Source: Christensenellaceae bacterium
GTDB taxonomy: Bacteria > Bacillota > Clostridia > Christensenellales > Aristaeellaceae
DNA: 34,939 nucleotides
Direction: 5' to 3'
NCBI GenBank assembly: GCA_022510815.1
Contig: JAFLST010000031.1
Span: forward strand, 1-34,939
Shown here one piece after another: positions 1-7,845 of this stretch. The notes beneath the pieces were generated by a model. It was given only the letters and a program-made list of their open reading frames with translations. It searched no databases and was not told where the DNA came from. The position numbers and the translations under genes were made by a program. Position 1 is the first letter of the stretch; the number at the start of each line of letters is the position of its first letter.

Positions 1-5
1 ACTCG

Positions 6-842
6 GTGCAGATTGATCGGCTCACGAAAGCCCTGCATGACGCGGAGGCCGTCGTAATCGGCGCGGGCGCGGGGCTTTCTACCTCGGCGGGGTTTGTCTA
101 CACGGGCGAGCGATTCCAAAAGCATTTCGCGGATTTTGCGAAAAAGTACGGCTATCAGGACATGTATACGGGCGGCTTCTATCCGTACAACACCCCGGAA
201 GAACACTGGGCCTATTGGAGCCGGTACATCTACGTCAATCGGTACATGGACGCGCCCAAGCCCGTTTATCAGCAGCTTCTTGAGCTGGTGAAGGACAAGG
301 ACTATTTTGTCATTACCACCAACGTGGATCACTGTTTCCAGAAGGCCGGGTTTGATAAGCAGCGGCTTTTCTACACGCAGGGGGATTACGGCCTGTTCCA
401 GTGCAGCGAGCCGTGCTGCAAGGAAACTTTTGAGAACGAAACGACCATCCTGCAAATGATGGCAAAGCAGAGGGAGATGCGAGTTCCCTCGGAGCTGCTG
501 CCCGTATGCCCTCGTTGCGGCAAGCCCATGACCATGAATCTGCGCTCGGACAGCCGCTTTGTGGAGGATGAGGGCTGGCACAGGGCGGCACAGCGGTATG
601 AGACCTTCCTGCGGACGAGGGAGAAAACGAGGCTTCTGTACTTGGAATTGGGCGTCGGATACAACACCCCGGTGATCATCAAGTACCCCTTCTGGCAGAT
701 GACGGCGCAGAATCCCAAGGCAACGTATGCCTGCATCAACCTCGGCGAGGCTGTCTGTCCTGAAATCATCCGGCAGCAATCCATCTGCATTGACGACGAC
801 ATTGGCGAGGCCATTGCCCGGCTGCTTGAGCAGGAGACCTGA
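6..842 (+). CDS. Class M-like sirtuin (Sir2 family, probable protein ADP-ribosyltransferase)
   Basis: A Sir2-fold NAD-binding protein of about 278 aa. The glycine-rich NAD loop GAGAGLSTSAG is at residues 19-29 and TTNVD at 104-108. A four-cysteine zinc knuckle is formed by C133, C137 or C138, C168 and C171. The position that holds the catalytic His in deacetylase sirtuins is Gln here (Q125 in TQGDYG), while N106 is kept. From family knowledge, the Asn/Gln pair with a QGDYG-like motif is typical of the SirTM (class M) sirtuins, which ADP-ribosylate a lipoylated GcvH-like carrier and are usually encoded next to a macrodomain hydrolase. Those partners would lie upstream, outside the window. The GTG at 6 is the first usable start, but the frame stays open to the window edge, so a few N-terminal residues may be missing. 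An exported flavoprotein-like gene follows 4 bases after the stop. Confidence 0.85.
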   Translation: MQIDRLTKALHDAEAVVIGAGAGLSTSAGFVYTGERFQKHFADFAKKYGYQDMYTGGFYPYNTPEEHWAYWSRYIYVNRYMDAPKPVYQQLLELVKDKDYFVITTNVDHCFQKAGFDKQRLFYTQGDYGLFQCSEPCCKETFENETTILQMMAKQREMRVPSELLPVCPRCGKPMTMNLRSDSRFVEDEGWHRAAQRYETFLRTREKTRLLYLELGVGYNTPVIIKYPFWQMTAQNPKATYACINLGEAVCPEIIRQQSICIDDDIGEAIARLLEQET

Positions 843-846
843 CCAG

Positions 847-1404
847 ATGAGCATCAGGAGGATATTGGCCATTCTTTGCGCGCTGATCGCGCTGACCATG
901 CCTGCTTTGGCAGAAGAACAAGAGGATGACATGACCAATCTGGAATTCTTCAAATCACTCCATTTCGACGATGGGCTCAGCGTCGTTACGGAAGTCTTCT
1001 CCCGCTTCCCGCTGCAATATGCCGCGACGCTCGGACTTGATGGAAACGCACAGATCCGACCCATTGAATTCAAGTTTGAGAAAGACGGCGTACTGTATTT
1101 TGATACCGTGGTGTTCTACACGTCCTATTCAGAGCTCATCGCGCACCCGTATATTCAGCTCTGTGTCTGCGATCAGGAAACCATGACCTATGTGCGGCTT
1201 GGCGGAAAGGTCAACTTCACGAATGACGCGGATATCATCAACCGCTGCTTTGAGAGCAGCGAGGTGCTCACATCTCAGTTTGGCAATAACCGCAGTGTGG
1301 TGATTGGGTACTATCTGACGGAAGCATGGGCGGAGTTCTCCTCCTTCTTGCCTGAACTGCCATCAAGAACATATTCGCTGACCAATAAGTATGATCAGGA
1401 ATGA
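847..1404 (+). CDS. Exported pyridoxamine 5'-phosphate oxidase-like flavin-binding protein
   Basis: A 185-aa protein. Residues from about 29 onward resemble the small split-barrel PNPOx-like family: an NLEFFKSL-type start, a strand with TLGLDGNAQIRP, then FEKDGVLYFDT and a VRLGGKV strand. These proteins usually bind FMN or F420 in the cytoplasm. Here the frame continues upstream into a good Sec signal peptide: MSIRRI, then a run of Leu/Ala/Ile, then a PALA-EE cleavage site. The ATG at 847 has AGGAGA about 12 bases upstream inside the sirtuin 3' end. An alternative cytoplasmic start is the ATG at 931, preceded by AGAGG, which would remove the signal peptide. The gene lies 4 bases after the sirtuin and is followed by a strong terminator, so the two are probably one transcript. 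Substrate unknown. Confidence 0.75.
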   Translation: MSIRRILAILCALIALTMPALAEEQEDDMTNLEFFKSLHFDDGLSVVTEVFSRFPLQYAATLGLDGNAQIRPIEFKFEKDGVLYFDTVVFYTSYSELIAHPYIQLCVCDQETMTYVRLGGKVNFTNDADIINRCFESSEVLTSQFGNNRSVVIGYYLTEAWAEFSSFLPELPSRTYSLTNKYDQE

Positions 1405-1414
1405 TACTGCGACA

Positions 1415-1456
1415 AACCGCCCGTACCAATGCAGACTGCTTGGTACGGGTGGTTTT
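1415..1456 (+). terminator. Rho-independent terminator after the sirtuin/PNPOx pair
   Basis: A 15-bp inverted repeat (1415-1429 pairing with 1440-1454, one G-U pair, 10-base loop) is followed by a short T run. It starts 11 bases after the PNPOx-like stop codon. Confidence 0.85.
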
Positions 1457-1566
1457 ATGCCACTCAGGCGACTGATTCTGTTTCAGCTTTCAAATGCGCT
1501 TGGGATTCCCGTCGCGAAGGGCCGCGCAGAATCCCGCATGACCGTTCCTGTTTTGTTCCTTATGAG

Positions 1567-2292
1567 CTATCGCCTTGTGAAGCCGTATATGCCGATCGCC
1601 GCGGCGACGGACAGGTTCAGCGAGTCGATCCTGTCGTTGCTGGGGATGCGCACCGGCTGGCCCATCTGCGCGAACTCCGGCGGCAGGCCGCTGCCCTCAT
1701 TGCCGAAGACGAGCGTCCAGTTGGCCGGGATGTCTCCATCCAGCACCTCCGGCAGACTGCGGCTTCCGTCCAGCATGAACGGATACAGCGCCCGGCCCGG
1801 ATGCTCCGCGAGGTAGCCCTCAAAATCATCGTAGACCCGAACCCGCAGGGAGAACAGGCTGCCCATGCTGGCCCGGACGGTCCGGGGATCGAATACGTCC
1901 ACACAGGGCCGGATCAGCGCCACATCCTCCACGCCAAAGCCCAGCGCCGTGCGCAGAATGGTGCCCACATTGCCGCTGTCCGACGGGTGGTGCAGCACCA
2001 CATGGGGCGCCTCAGGCTTCAAAGCATCGCTGAACTTGCCGAACACCGCCGCCGCGAAGCAGTTCTCCTTGCCCGAGAGCCGGGCCAGCGCCTTGTCCGC
2101 GATCTCCACGCGCACATGCAGCGCTTCCGCCAGCCGGGTCAGCTTTTCCGCGGCTTCCGTGCCCTCGGCTCTGGAGTGCACCAGCACCCGGCGCACACAG
2201 TCAGGCCGGTGCAGCAGACACTCCATCGCCGGGAACGCACCGGGCGCATAGCTGTAATCCAATTCGGCCTTATAGGGGGATAAAGAGGGCAT
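1567..2292 (-). CDS. TrmH/SpoU family RNA 2'-O-methyltransferase
   Basis: A 241-aa SPOUT-class methyltransferase using S-adenosylmethionine on tRNA or rRNA ribose. The three family motifs are present in order: NVGTILRTALGFG (motif 1, with the conserved Asn and Arg), LVFGNEGSGLP (motif 2) and IDSLNLSVAAAIGIY (motif 3), which build the trefoil-knot SAM pocket. The N-terminal 100 residues form the usual substrate-binding extension. I cannot tell the exact RNA position from sequence. The start is an ATG with a GAGG-like site about 10 bases upstream. It lies 17 bases downstream of the AI-2E-family gene on the same strand and is probably the last gene of the ftsY transcript. No convincing terminator follows; a 7-bp hairpin near 1502-1535 has no T tract. 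Confidence 0.93.
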   Translation of the reverse strand: MPSLSPYKAELDYSYAPGAFPAMECLLHRPDCVRRVLVHSRAEGTEAAEKLTRLAEALHVRVEIADKALARLSGKENCFAAAVFGKFSDALKPEAPHVVLHHPSDSGNVGTILRTALGFGVEDVALIRPCVDVFDPRTVRASMGSLFSLRVRVYDDFEGYLAEHPGRALYPFMLDGSRSLPEVLDGDIPANWTLVFGNEGSGLPPEFAQMGQPVRIPSNDRIDSLNLSVAAAIGIYGFTRR

Positions 2293-2309
2293 TGCAGCAC
2301 CGCCTCACG

Positions 2310-3533
2310 TTATTTCTCTGGCAGGTCGTCCGGCATGTCGAACACGGTGACGCCCCTTTCCCGGGCCGTCATGTCGCGGGAGAGGAGCCTATAAACGGCC
2401 GCGGCCAGCGGCACGCCCATCAGCATGCCTATTATGCCGAACAGTCCGCCGCCGACGGTCACCGCCGCCAGCACCCACAGCGCCGGGAGACCAATGGACG
2501 ATCCCACCACTCTTGGGAAGATCAGGTTATTCTCCATCTGCTGCAGAATGATGAGGAACACGAGGAACCACACCGCCTGCATCGGATCAACCGTGAAAAT
2601 CATGAACGCGCCGATGGCCGCGGCGATATACGCGCCCGCGATCGGGATCAGCGCCGTGAAGCCCACCAGCGTGCCGATCATCACCGCGTAAGGGAAGCGG
2701 AAAATCAGCATGCCGAGGATGCACAGCGAGCCGAGGATCAGCGCCTCCGTGCACTGGCCGACGATGAAATGATGGAAGGCATCATTGACCGTCTTGAGCA
2801 CATAAAAGCTGCGCTGCTCGGTTCTTTCCCCCGCGTAAATCCGCACCACCCGGTGCACCTGCCCCACGATGGTCTCCTTGCTGCTCAGCAGGTAGATGGC
2901 AAAGATCACCGCCAGCACCACCGTGACGATTGTGGAAAACAGCATCGTCACCACAGACACCGCCGCGCCCATCACGCCGCCCACGCCGGTCAGCAGCAGG
3001 TTAATCGCGTTGGCCACAGCGTTCTGCCAGTCGAAGGCCGCGCCGGGGAACAGGCTGCTGCCCGCGATGTATTCGCTGACATGGAAGCGTTCCTCCGTCC
3101 ACGCGAAGAACTGCGCCAGCGCGCTGGGCAGCCGCTCGACAATCATCCGCAGGCAGGCGAACAGCTCCGGCACGATCGTCCGCATCAGGAAGACGAGGGC
3201 AACCGCCACACTCGCAAAGGCCAGTGTCATGCACAGCGGACGGCGCAGCTTTACGACCGCCTTCTTCTTGGAATTCGGGAAGAAGAGCCGCTCATAGAAG
3301 CACATCAGGATGTTCGCCACATAGGCGATGGCTCCGCCGAGGATCAGCGGAAACGCCGCGCCAACGGCAATCCCGATCAGGCTTGTCAGCGACGTCCAGT
3401 AATGGATGGCCAGATAGACCAGAATCACCGACACGCCCACGCGAATGCAGGTCTTCCATTCGATCTGCACGCGGGATTTTCGCGGCTCCATCATTTGTGC
3501 CGTTGTCCGCGTCTTATTCGGCCTCTCGCTCAT
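2310..3533 (-). CDS. AI-2E family transporter (PF01594-like membrane protein)
   Basis: A 407-aa polytopic membrane protein. The N-terminal ~25 residues are hydrophilic, followed by two hydrophobic helices, a long middle segment with amphipathic stretches, and a C-terminal block with several further helices. Family hallmarks include the late Gly/Pro-rich loop region with TALIPIAGAYIAA and the QQMENNLIFPRVVG segment, which match the AI-2E/PerM family. Members export or exchange small molecules, and some act as ion antiporters; the name comes from TqsA and does not prove autoinducer-2 transport. The gene sits 33 bases downstream of ftsY and 17 bases upstream of the trmH-like gene. The ATG at 3533 has only a weak ribosome site, consistent with coupling to upstream translation. 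Confidence 0.92.
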   Translation of the reverse strand: MSERPNKTRTTAQMMEPRKSRVQIEWKTCIRVGVSVILVYLAIHYWTSLTSLIGIAVGAAFPLILGGAIAYVANILMCFYERLFFPNSKKKAVVKLRRPLCMTLAFASVAVALVFLMRTIVPELFACLRMIVERLPSALAQFFAWTEERFHVSEYIAGSSLFPGAAFDWQNAVANAINLLLTGVGGVMGAAVSVVTMLFSTIVTVVLAVIFAIYLLSSKETIVGQVHRVVRIYAGERTEQRSFYVLKTVNDAFHHFIVGQCTEALILGSLCILGMLIFRFPYAVMIGTLVGFTALIPIAGAYIAAAIGAFMIFTVDPMQAVWFLVFLIILQQMENNLIFPRVVGSSIGLPALWVLAAVTVGGGLFGIIGMLMGVPLAAAVYRLLSRDMTARERGVTVFDMPDDLPEK

Positions 3534-3566
3534 GCCGTCACCATCCCTGCGCGTTGTTTGACGGAA

Positions 3567-4475
3567 TCAGAACAGCGCCTCGATAAACTCCTTCGCGTCG
3601 AAGGACTGCAGGTCGTCGATGCCCTCGCCTACGCCGATGTACCACACGGGCACCGCCAGCTCCTGCCGGATCGCCAGCGCAATGCCGCCCTTGGCCGTAC
3701 CGTCCAGCTTGGTCAGCACGATGCCGCCGATCTCGCAGACCTCCTTGAAGGCCCGGGCCTGACTGAGGCCGTTCTGGCCGGTGGTCGCGTCCAGCACGAG
3801 GATACAGCGCACGTCCGCCTCGGGGTATTCCCGGTCGATGACCCGGCGCATTTTGTCCAGCTCATCCATGAGGTTCTTTTTGTTGTGCAGGCGGCCCGCC
3901 GTATCGACGATCAGCAGGTCGGCTTCCTGCGCCTTGGCGGACTTGATGGCGTCATAGACCACCGCCGCGGGATCGGCTCCTTCGGCATGGCGCACCAGCG
4001 GCACCCTCGCCCGATCTGCCCAGATGGCAAGCTGATCCGCCGCCGCCGCCCGGAAGGTATCGCCCGCGCAGAGCATGATCTTGCGACCGATGGACTGGAA
4101 CCGCAGCGCCAGCTTGCCGATGGTGGTCGTCTTGCCCACCCCGTTGACCCCGACGATCAGCATAACCATCGGCCACTTGAGCGGCGGGCGCGGGATATCC
4201 ATCTGCTCGATCATGATCTGTTTGAGGATCTCCTTGGCCTCGGCGGCGTCCTTGATGTTGCCCTTGGCGACGCGCTCCCGCAGGTCGTCCATGATGGTCG
4301 TGGTGGCCTTCACGCCGCAGTCCGACAGAAGCAGGATGTCCTCCAGCTCCTCATAAAATTCCTCGTCAATCTTGCGGGTTTCCTTCACCAGCGTGTCCAC
4401 GCGGCCCGTCAGCGAGTCGCGCGTCTTGGATAAGCCGTCCCGCAAGCGGGCAAAGAGACCCTTCTTTTCGCTCAT
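3567..4475 (-). CDS. ftsY: Signal recognition particle receptor FtsY
   Basis: A 302-aa SRP-type GTPase that docks SRP-ribosome complexes at the membrane for co-translational insertion. An N-domain four-helix bundle (residues ~1-95) precedes the G domain, with GVNGVGKTTTIGKLA (P-loop), DTFRAAAADQL (insertion-box side), DTAGRL (G3), TKLDGTAKGG (G4) and a C-terminal GVGEGIDDL. The acidic A-domain found in E. coli FtsY is absent, as is usual in Firmicutes. The ATG start has AGGAGG 8 bases upstream. smc, often adjacent in Firmicutes, is not here; the next upstream gene on this strand is a SARP-type regulator. Confidence 0.98.
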   Translation of the reverse strand: MSEKKGLFARLRDGLSKTRDSLTGRVDTLVKETRKIDEEFYEELEDILLLSDCGVKATTTIMDDLRERVAKGNIKDAAEAKEILKQIMIEQMDIPRPPLKWPMVMLIVGVNGVGKTTTIGKLALRFQSIGRKIMLCAGDTFRAAAADQLAIWADRARVPLVRHAEGADPAAVVYDAIKSAKAQEADLLIVDTAGRLHNKKNLMDELDKMRRVIDREYPEADVRCILVLDATTGQNGLSQARAFKEVCEIGGIVLTKLDGTAKGGIALAIRQELAVPVWYIGVGEGIDDLQSFDAKEFIEALF

Positions 4476-4549
4476 ATGCTTAACCTCCTGTTGTTCTTAT
4501 GTCAGTGTACCACAGAATACCTCTTTTGAAAAGCGTCCGCGTCACGAGA

Positions 4550-4587
4550 ATCGCCCTCGCTCTGCACGGCGGCAGCGGGAGGGCGAT
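4550..4587 (-). terminator. Possible terminator after the pilus/SARP cluster
   Basis: A 9-bp inverted repeat (4550-4558 with 4579-4587) lies between the SARP-like stop and ftsY. The T-rich segment follows only after some distance, so this could be just a hairpin separating the two transcripts. Confidence 0.3.
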
Positions 4588-4611
4588 ACGGCCCGGCAGC
4601 GCGGGCGTTCA

Positions 4612-5844
4612 TTATGTCGTTGTCCTCTCGCCTGTTCTGTTCCAGAAGTCGTCACCGTCGTCGCCCACGGGGCTGATGCGGTAGTCAAACTGCAGGCTCG
4701 AGTTGGGGTACTGGCGGTAGAACAGGCTCTTCATGCGCTCCATGACGCTGTCGCCGGTCTTGTAGTTGACCATCGGCAGCAGCACCGCCACCATCGTCGG
4801 GGAGAACTGCGTGATGACGTCGCCCTTGCGCAGATTCACGCGCAGGATGTTGATGAGCCCCCGCATGACATTGCTCTGCTTCATACTCTCCAGCGGCTGC
4901 CCATCCGCTCTCCCGATCATGATCATGCCCAAGAAAACGGTCGAGCCCATCCGCCGGATGTTGCGGATCTCGATGTTGTAGATCTCCTTGAAGACGTCAT
5001 AATCGCAGACGAAGGCTTCCCTCTCGCCCCCTGCGGCCCGCAGCTCGCCGATGACGGACTCCATCGCCATCTCGATGTTCCTGCTGGAGACGACGATCTG
5101 ATTATAGAACTCCTTAAGCTCCTTGCTGGGCTCCGTATTGAGATAGTGATAATGGAGGTGCATGACCTCCTCATACTGGCTCATGGCCTCGCTGCCCCGC
5201 TGGGTATTGATGAGCGCGGTCATCAGCTCCATGTGCAGCCGGTTATTGAAGTTGTCCAGCTCCAGCGCCCGGCGGCAGACATTGACAATATCCGTCTCGT
5301 TGCCTTCCTGACGCAGCATGTCAATGAACGCCTGAACGGCGGCAATGTAGCGGCTGTGCAGAGACGTCGCGCGGGAGAGCGCCCACTCGTTCATGCTGCA
5401 GCTGCGCAGCAGGTCGCCCCCGTAGAGGATCATCAGCCGCTTGTACAGCGCCCGGCGATCCTCAGCGTCAGCCTTTGTATCGGCCAGCTTTTCAAAGATA
5501 TCCTCGATCTCGTAAAGGTCGATCTCCATGCCCGGGCGGCATTCCCAGTGATAGGCGCCGCGATCCGCCACAATGCAGTTTCCCAGCTCCGGCGATACCT
5601 CATTGAGCATGGTCCGGATGCGGCTGATGAGCGTCTTCAGCGCGTTTTCCGGGTTGGTGACCTTTTCCTCCGACCAGAAGGTGGTCAGGAGCTCCGCGTT
5701 GGGCACGGGCTTTTCCCGGTTCACGATCAGATATTGAATCAGCGCCGCGCCCTTGCGGGATTTGTTGACCAGATATTCCGCACGGCGCTCGTTGACGTAG
5801 ATCACGAAATCGTTCATCACTTGGATGCGAATCGCGTCTGCCAA
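4612..5844 (-). CDS. SARP/BTAD-type transcriptional regulator with a degenerate GGDEF-like C-terminus
   Basis: A 410-aa regulator with three parts. Residues ~5-95 form a winged-helix DNA-binding domain of the OmpR/SARP type. Residues ~100-255 form an all-helical BTAD-like domain (IDLYEIEDIFEKL, then TPR-like helices). Residues ~265-400 resemble a nucleotide-cyclase fold: a hydrophobic strand where GGDEF proteins have their metal-binding Asp, then LRKGDVITQFSPTMVAVLLP, where SPTMV takes the place of GGDEF. It is therefore unlikely to make c-di-GMP and may only sense a ligand. I chose the TTG at 5844 because GGAGGT lies exactly 7 bases upstream; an upstream in-frame GTG at 5880 has no such site. 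It lies 76 bases downstream of the PilT-like gene, on the same strand, with no clear promoter between, so it is probably part of the pilus transcript. Confidence 0.8.
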   Translation of the reverse strand: MADAIRIQVMNDFVIYVNERRAEYLVNKSRKGAALIQYLIVNREKPVPNAELLTTFWSEEKVTNPENALKTLISRIRTMLNEVSPELGNCIVADRGAYHWECRPGMEIDLYEIEDIFEKLADTKADAEDRRALYKRLMILYGGDLLRSCSMNEWALSRATSLHSRYIAAVQAFIDMLRQEGNETDIVNVCRRALELDNFNNRLHMELMTALINTQRGSEAMSQYEEVMHLHYHYLNTEPSKELKEFYNQIVVSSRNIEMAMESVIGELRAAGGEREAFVCDYDVFKEIYNIEIRNIRRMGSTVFLGMIMIGRADGQPLESMKQSNVMRGLINILRVNLRKGDVITQFSPTMVAVLLPMVNYKTGDSVMERMKSLFYRQYPNSSLQFDYRISPVGDDGDDFWNRTGERTTT

Positions 5845-5920
5845 GGCCGGGACCTCCCTTCCCTGCGTGTAAACCCTCACAGAGCCGGCATCCGGTCAGA
5901 TCAGGGCTGACGGTCGGGTT

Positions 5921-6988
5921 TTACAGGCGTTTCTTGAGCATTTCGGCGTTGGCGGCGTAGAGCACCGCGGTCTCCTTGGTGATGCGGCCCTCCTTCACCA
6001 GCCGGAAGAGCTCGTTGTCCATGGACATCATGGACTGCCCCACCGAACCGCCGTAAATGACGTTGTCAATCTGATGGGTCTTGCCGTCGCGGATCATGTT
6101 CTGCACGGCGGAATTGATGGTCATGACCTCGAAGACCGGGGTCTGCTCACCGGTGACGGTGGGCACCAGACGCTGGGACACCACGGCCCGCAGCACCATC
6201 GAGAGCTGAATGCGCACCTGCGCCTGCTGATTGGCCGGGAAGGTGTCGATGATACGGTCGATGGTCTTGGCCGCGCCGACAGTATGCAGCGAGGAGAGCA
6301 GCAGGTGGCCGGTCTCCGCCGCGGTGATTGCCGTGGACATGGTCTCGTTGTCGCGCATCTCGCCCAGCATGATGATATCCGGGGCCTGACGAAGGGCCGC
6401 GCGGAGAGCGCGGGCGAAGGTGGCCGAGTCGTTGGGGATCTCGCGCTGGCTGACCAGCGACTTTTTATGGGAGTGCAGGTATTCGATCGGGTCCTCAATG
6501 GTGATGATGTGACCGCTGCGCTCCGAGTTCATCTTGTCGACCATGCAGGCAAGGGTTGTACTCTTGCCGCTGCCCGCCGGGCCGGTGACGAGAATCATGC
6601 CGTTGCGGTTGTTGGTCAGCTCCATGACCATCGGCGGGATGCTCAGCGACGCCGGATCAGGCAGACCGAAGGCCACCACGCGGTAAGACGCCGCCAGCGT
6701 GCCGCGCTGCAGGTAAGCGTTGCAGCGGAAGCGCGCCTGACGCTCCAGCGAAAAGGAGAAGTCGTCGTCGCCGTTTTCCCTGATCAAAGCGATATCCCGG
6801 TTGCCCGCCAGCTCGTACGTCTGCTGCACCAGATCGGCACTGTCGGCCGGAAGCGCCCGCTCACTCGTGATGGGTTCCATCCTGCCGCGAATCTTGGCCA
6901 TCACAGGGGAACCGGGAATGAGAAAGACGTCCGAACCGCCCATTTCAAGCGCTTTGGACAGGATATCCTTTAGAACCATATTTCCCAT
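5921..6988 (-). CDS. Type IV pilus ATPase, PilT family
   Basis: A 355-aa secretion ATPase of the PilT/GspE superfamily. Residues ~1-110 are the PAS-like N-domain. The C-domain carries Walker A GPAGSGKST, an Asp box in TIEDPIEYLH, the Walker B-type segment IIMLGEMRDNET and the His box SSLHTVGAAKTIDR. The later segment AVQNMIRDGKTHQI matches the AIRNLIREGK-like motif of retraction ATPases, so it is closer to PilT than to PilB. No PilB-like extension ATPase is visible in the window. The first ATG (6988) overlaps the upstream pilin-like gene by 19 bases and has AGGAGG 4 bases before it; ATG at 6979 is an alternative. It presumably powers the pilus-like fibre encoded just upstream. Confidence 0.93.
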   Translation of the reverse strand: MGNMVLKDILSKALEMGGSDVFLIPGSPVMAKIRGRMEPITSERALPADSADLVQQTYELAGNRDIALIRENGDDDFSFSLERQARFRCNAYLQRGTLAASYRVVAFGLPDPASLSIPPMVMELTNNRNGMILVTGPAGSGKSTTLACMVDKMNSERSGHIITIEDPIEYLHSHKKSLVSQREIPNDSATFARALRAALRQAPDIIMLGEMRDNETMSTAITAAETGHLLLSSLHTVGAAKTIDRIIDTFPANQQAQVRIQLSMVLRAVVSQRLVPTVTGEQTPVFEVMTINSAVQNMIRDGKTHQIDNVIYGGSVGQSMMSMDNELFRLVKEGRITKETAVLYAANAEMLKKRL

Positions 6989-7437
6989 GTATCCTCCTGG
7001 GGTTCCATGTCCTCAAGCTGCGTGAAAAGCTTATGTTCCGTCCACCGCGTGCGCTGCTCGGCGCCGAACTCCTCCAGCTCCACCGCGCAGCTCATCCTGC
7101 GGCCTTCCTCATTCTGCTCCGACCAACTGATGGTGCGGCCCGACAGGGTCATGCCCTCCGGCAGCTCCGCTTCCTTCACCAGCGCCAGCCAGCCTTCGTC
7201 ATCCTCCGCCTGACTCGCGCATTCCGCCAGCACCGCATCCAGCACTGCCAGAGAACGCTCCGCATCGCTGGAGAGGCCGTAGGTCTCCTCCGCCACCTCG
7301 GCGCTGCGCATGCTCAGCCGGTTGTCGCCGCGGGCATTCATCATCGCCAGCAGGCCCAGCACACTCATGCCAAGCACCACGACGATCAGCATCAGCGACG
7401 CCGCGCCGGGTCCGATTTGATACTCTTTACGATTCAT
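6970..7437 (-). CDS. Pseudopilin-like single-pass membrane protein
   Basis: A 155-aa protein of unknown family. It has a short charged N-terminus (MNRKEYQIGPG), one hydrophobic helix at about residues 12-33 and a ~120-aa acidic extracytoplasmic domain (ERSLAVLDAVLAE..., ending EDTWEIWF). The layout and location are those of a minor pseudopilin, but the position five residues after the Gly is Met, not the Glu of classical prepilins. It overlaps the gene upstream by 4 bases (ATGA) and the pilT-like gene by 19 bases, so its translation is coupled to both. GGGAGGT precedes the ATG by 6 bases. Function assigned only by context. Confidence 0.8.
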   Translation of the reverse strand: MNRKEYQIGPGAASLMLIVVVLGMSVLGLLAMMNARGDNRLSMRSAEVAEETYGLSSDAERSLAVLDAVLAECASQAEDDEGWLALVKEAELPEGMTLSGRTISWSEQNEEGRRMSCAVELEEFGAEQRTRWTEHKLFTQLEDMEPQEDTWEIWF

Positions 7438-7835
7438 GGCTGCACCTCCCCCGGCAGATACCGCACGCAGGGCAGCGTCAGCAGCGCTTCATCCTTATGA
7501 TACGCGCTGACCTCGGCCGTCAGCAGCACGCCGGCAGCCGTCGCTTCCTTCTCCGCAGTCACCCGCAGCTCATAATCCTCCTGCGGGAGGGTCCAGCCCT
7601 GATCGTCCTGCGTGAAGCCCGCCTGTTCCAGCGCGGCCTCATAGTCGCCGGACACATAGAGCCTGTCCGCGATGTTCTGCGCCTCCATCAGCGCCGTGTC
7701 ATAGACCGCTGCCTCGCGGCTCTGGTTGCGCGTGACGACGAAGGTCTGCAAAACGACCGTCGAAGACAGCGCAAAGAACAGCACCGCGATCATGATCTCC
7801 ACCAGCAGCGTATTGAGCTGGTTGCTTTTTCCCAT
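7434..7835 (-). CDS. Prepilin-like protein with E5-type helix
   Basis: A 133-aa protein. The N-terminus MGKSNQLN-TLLVEIMIAVLFF resembles a type III prepilin signal: a short polar leader, then a hydrophobic helix with Glu five residues after the would-be cleavage point. The residue before cleavage is Asn where Gly is normal. Of the four small membrane proteins in the cluster it is the only one with the Glu. A globular domain of ~100 aa follows, with a repeated Glu/Ala-rich strand pattern. I placed the start at the ATG at 7835, which has GAGGTG 6 bases upstream, instead of the longer frame from 7898, whose extra residues (Arg/Ser-rich) look like out-of-frame translation. It ends in a 4-base overlap with the next gene. 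Confidence 0.78.
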   Translation of the reverse strand: MGKSNQLNTLLVEIMIAVLFFALSSTVVLQTFVVTRNQSREAAVYDTALMEAQNIADRLYVSGDYEAALEQAGFTQDDQGWTLPQEDYELRVTAEKEATAAGVLLTAEVSAYHKDEALLTLPCVRYLPGEVQP

Positions 7836-7845
7836 ACTCAGCACC

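Noticed and set aside
1502-1535. Hairpin after the trmH-like gene as terminator
   Set aside because: The 7-bp stem lacks a T tract in either direction.
2292-4433. 713-aa open frame on the plus strand
   Set aside because: Antisense to the AI-2E-family gene and ftsY. Its composition is His/Arg/Gln-rich, as expected from the complement of GC-rich coding DNA; the minus-strand products are clearly conserved families.
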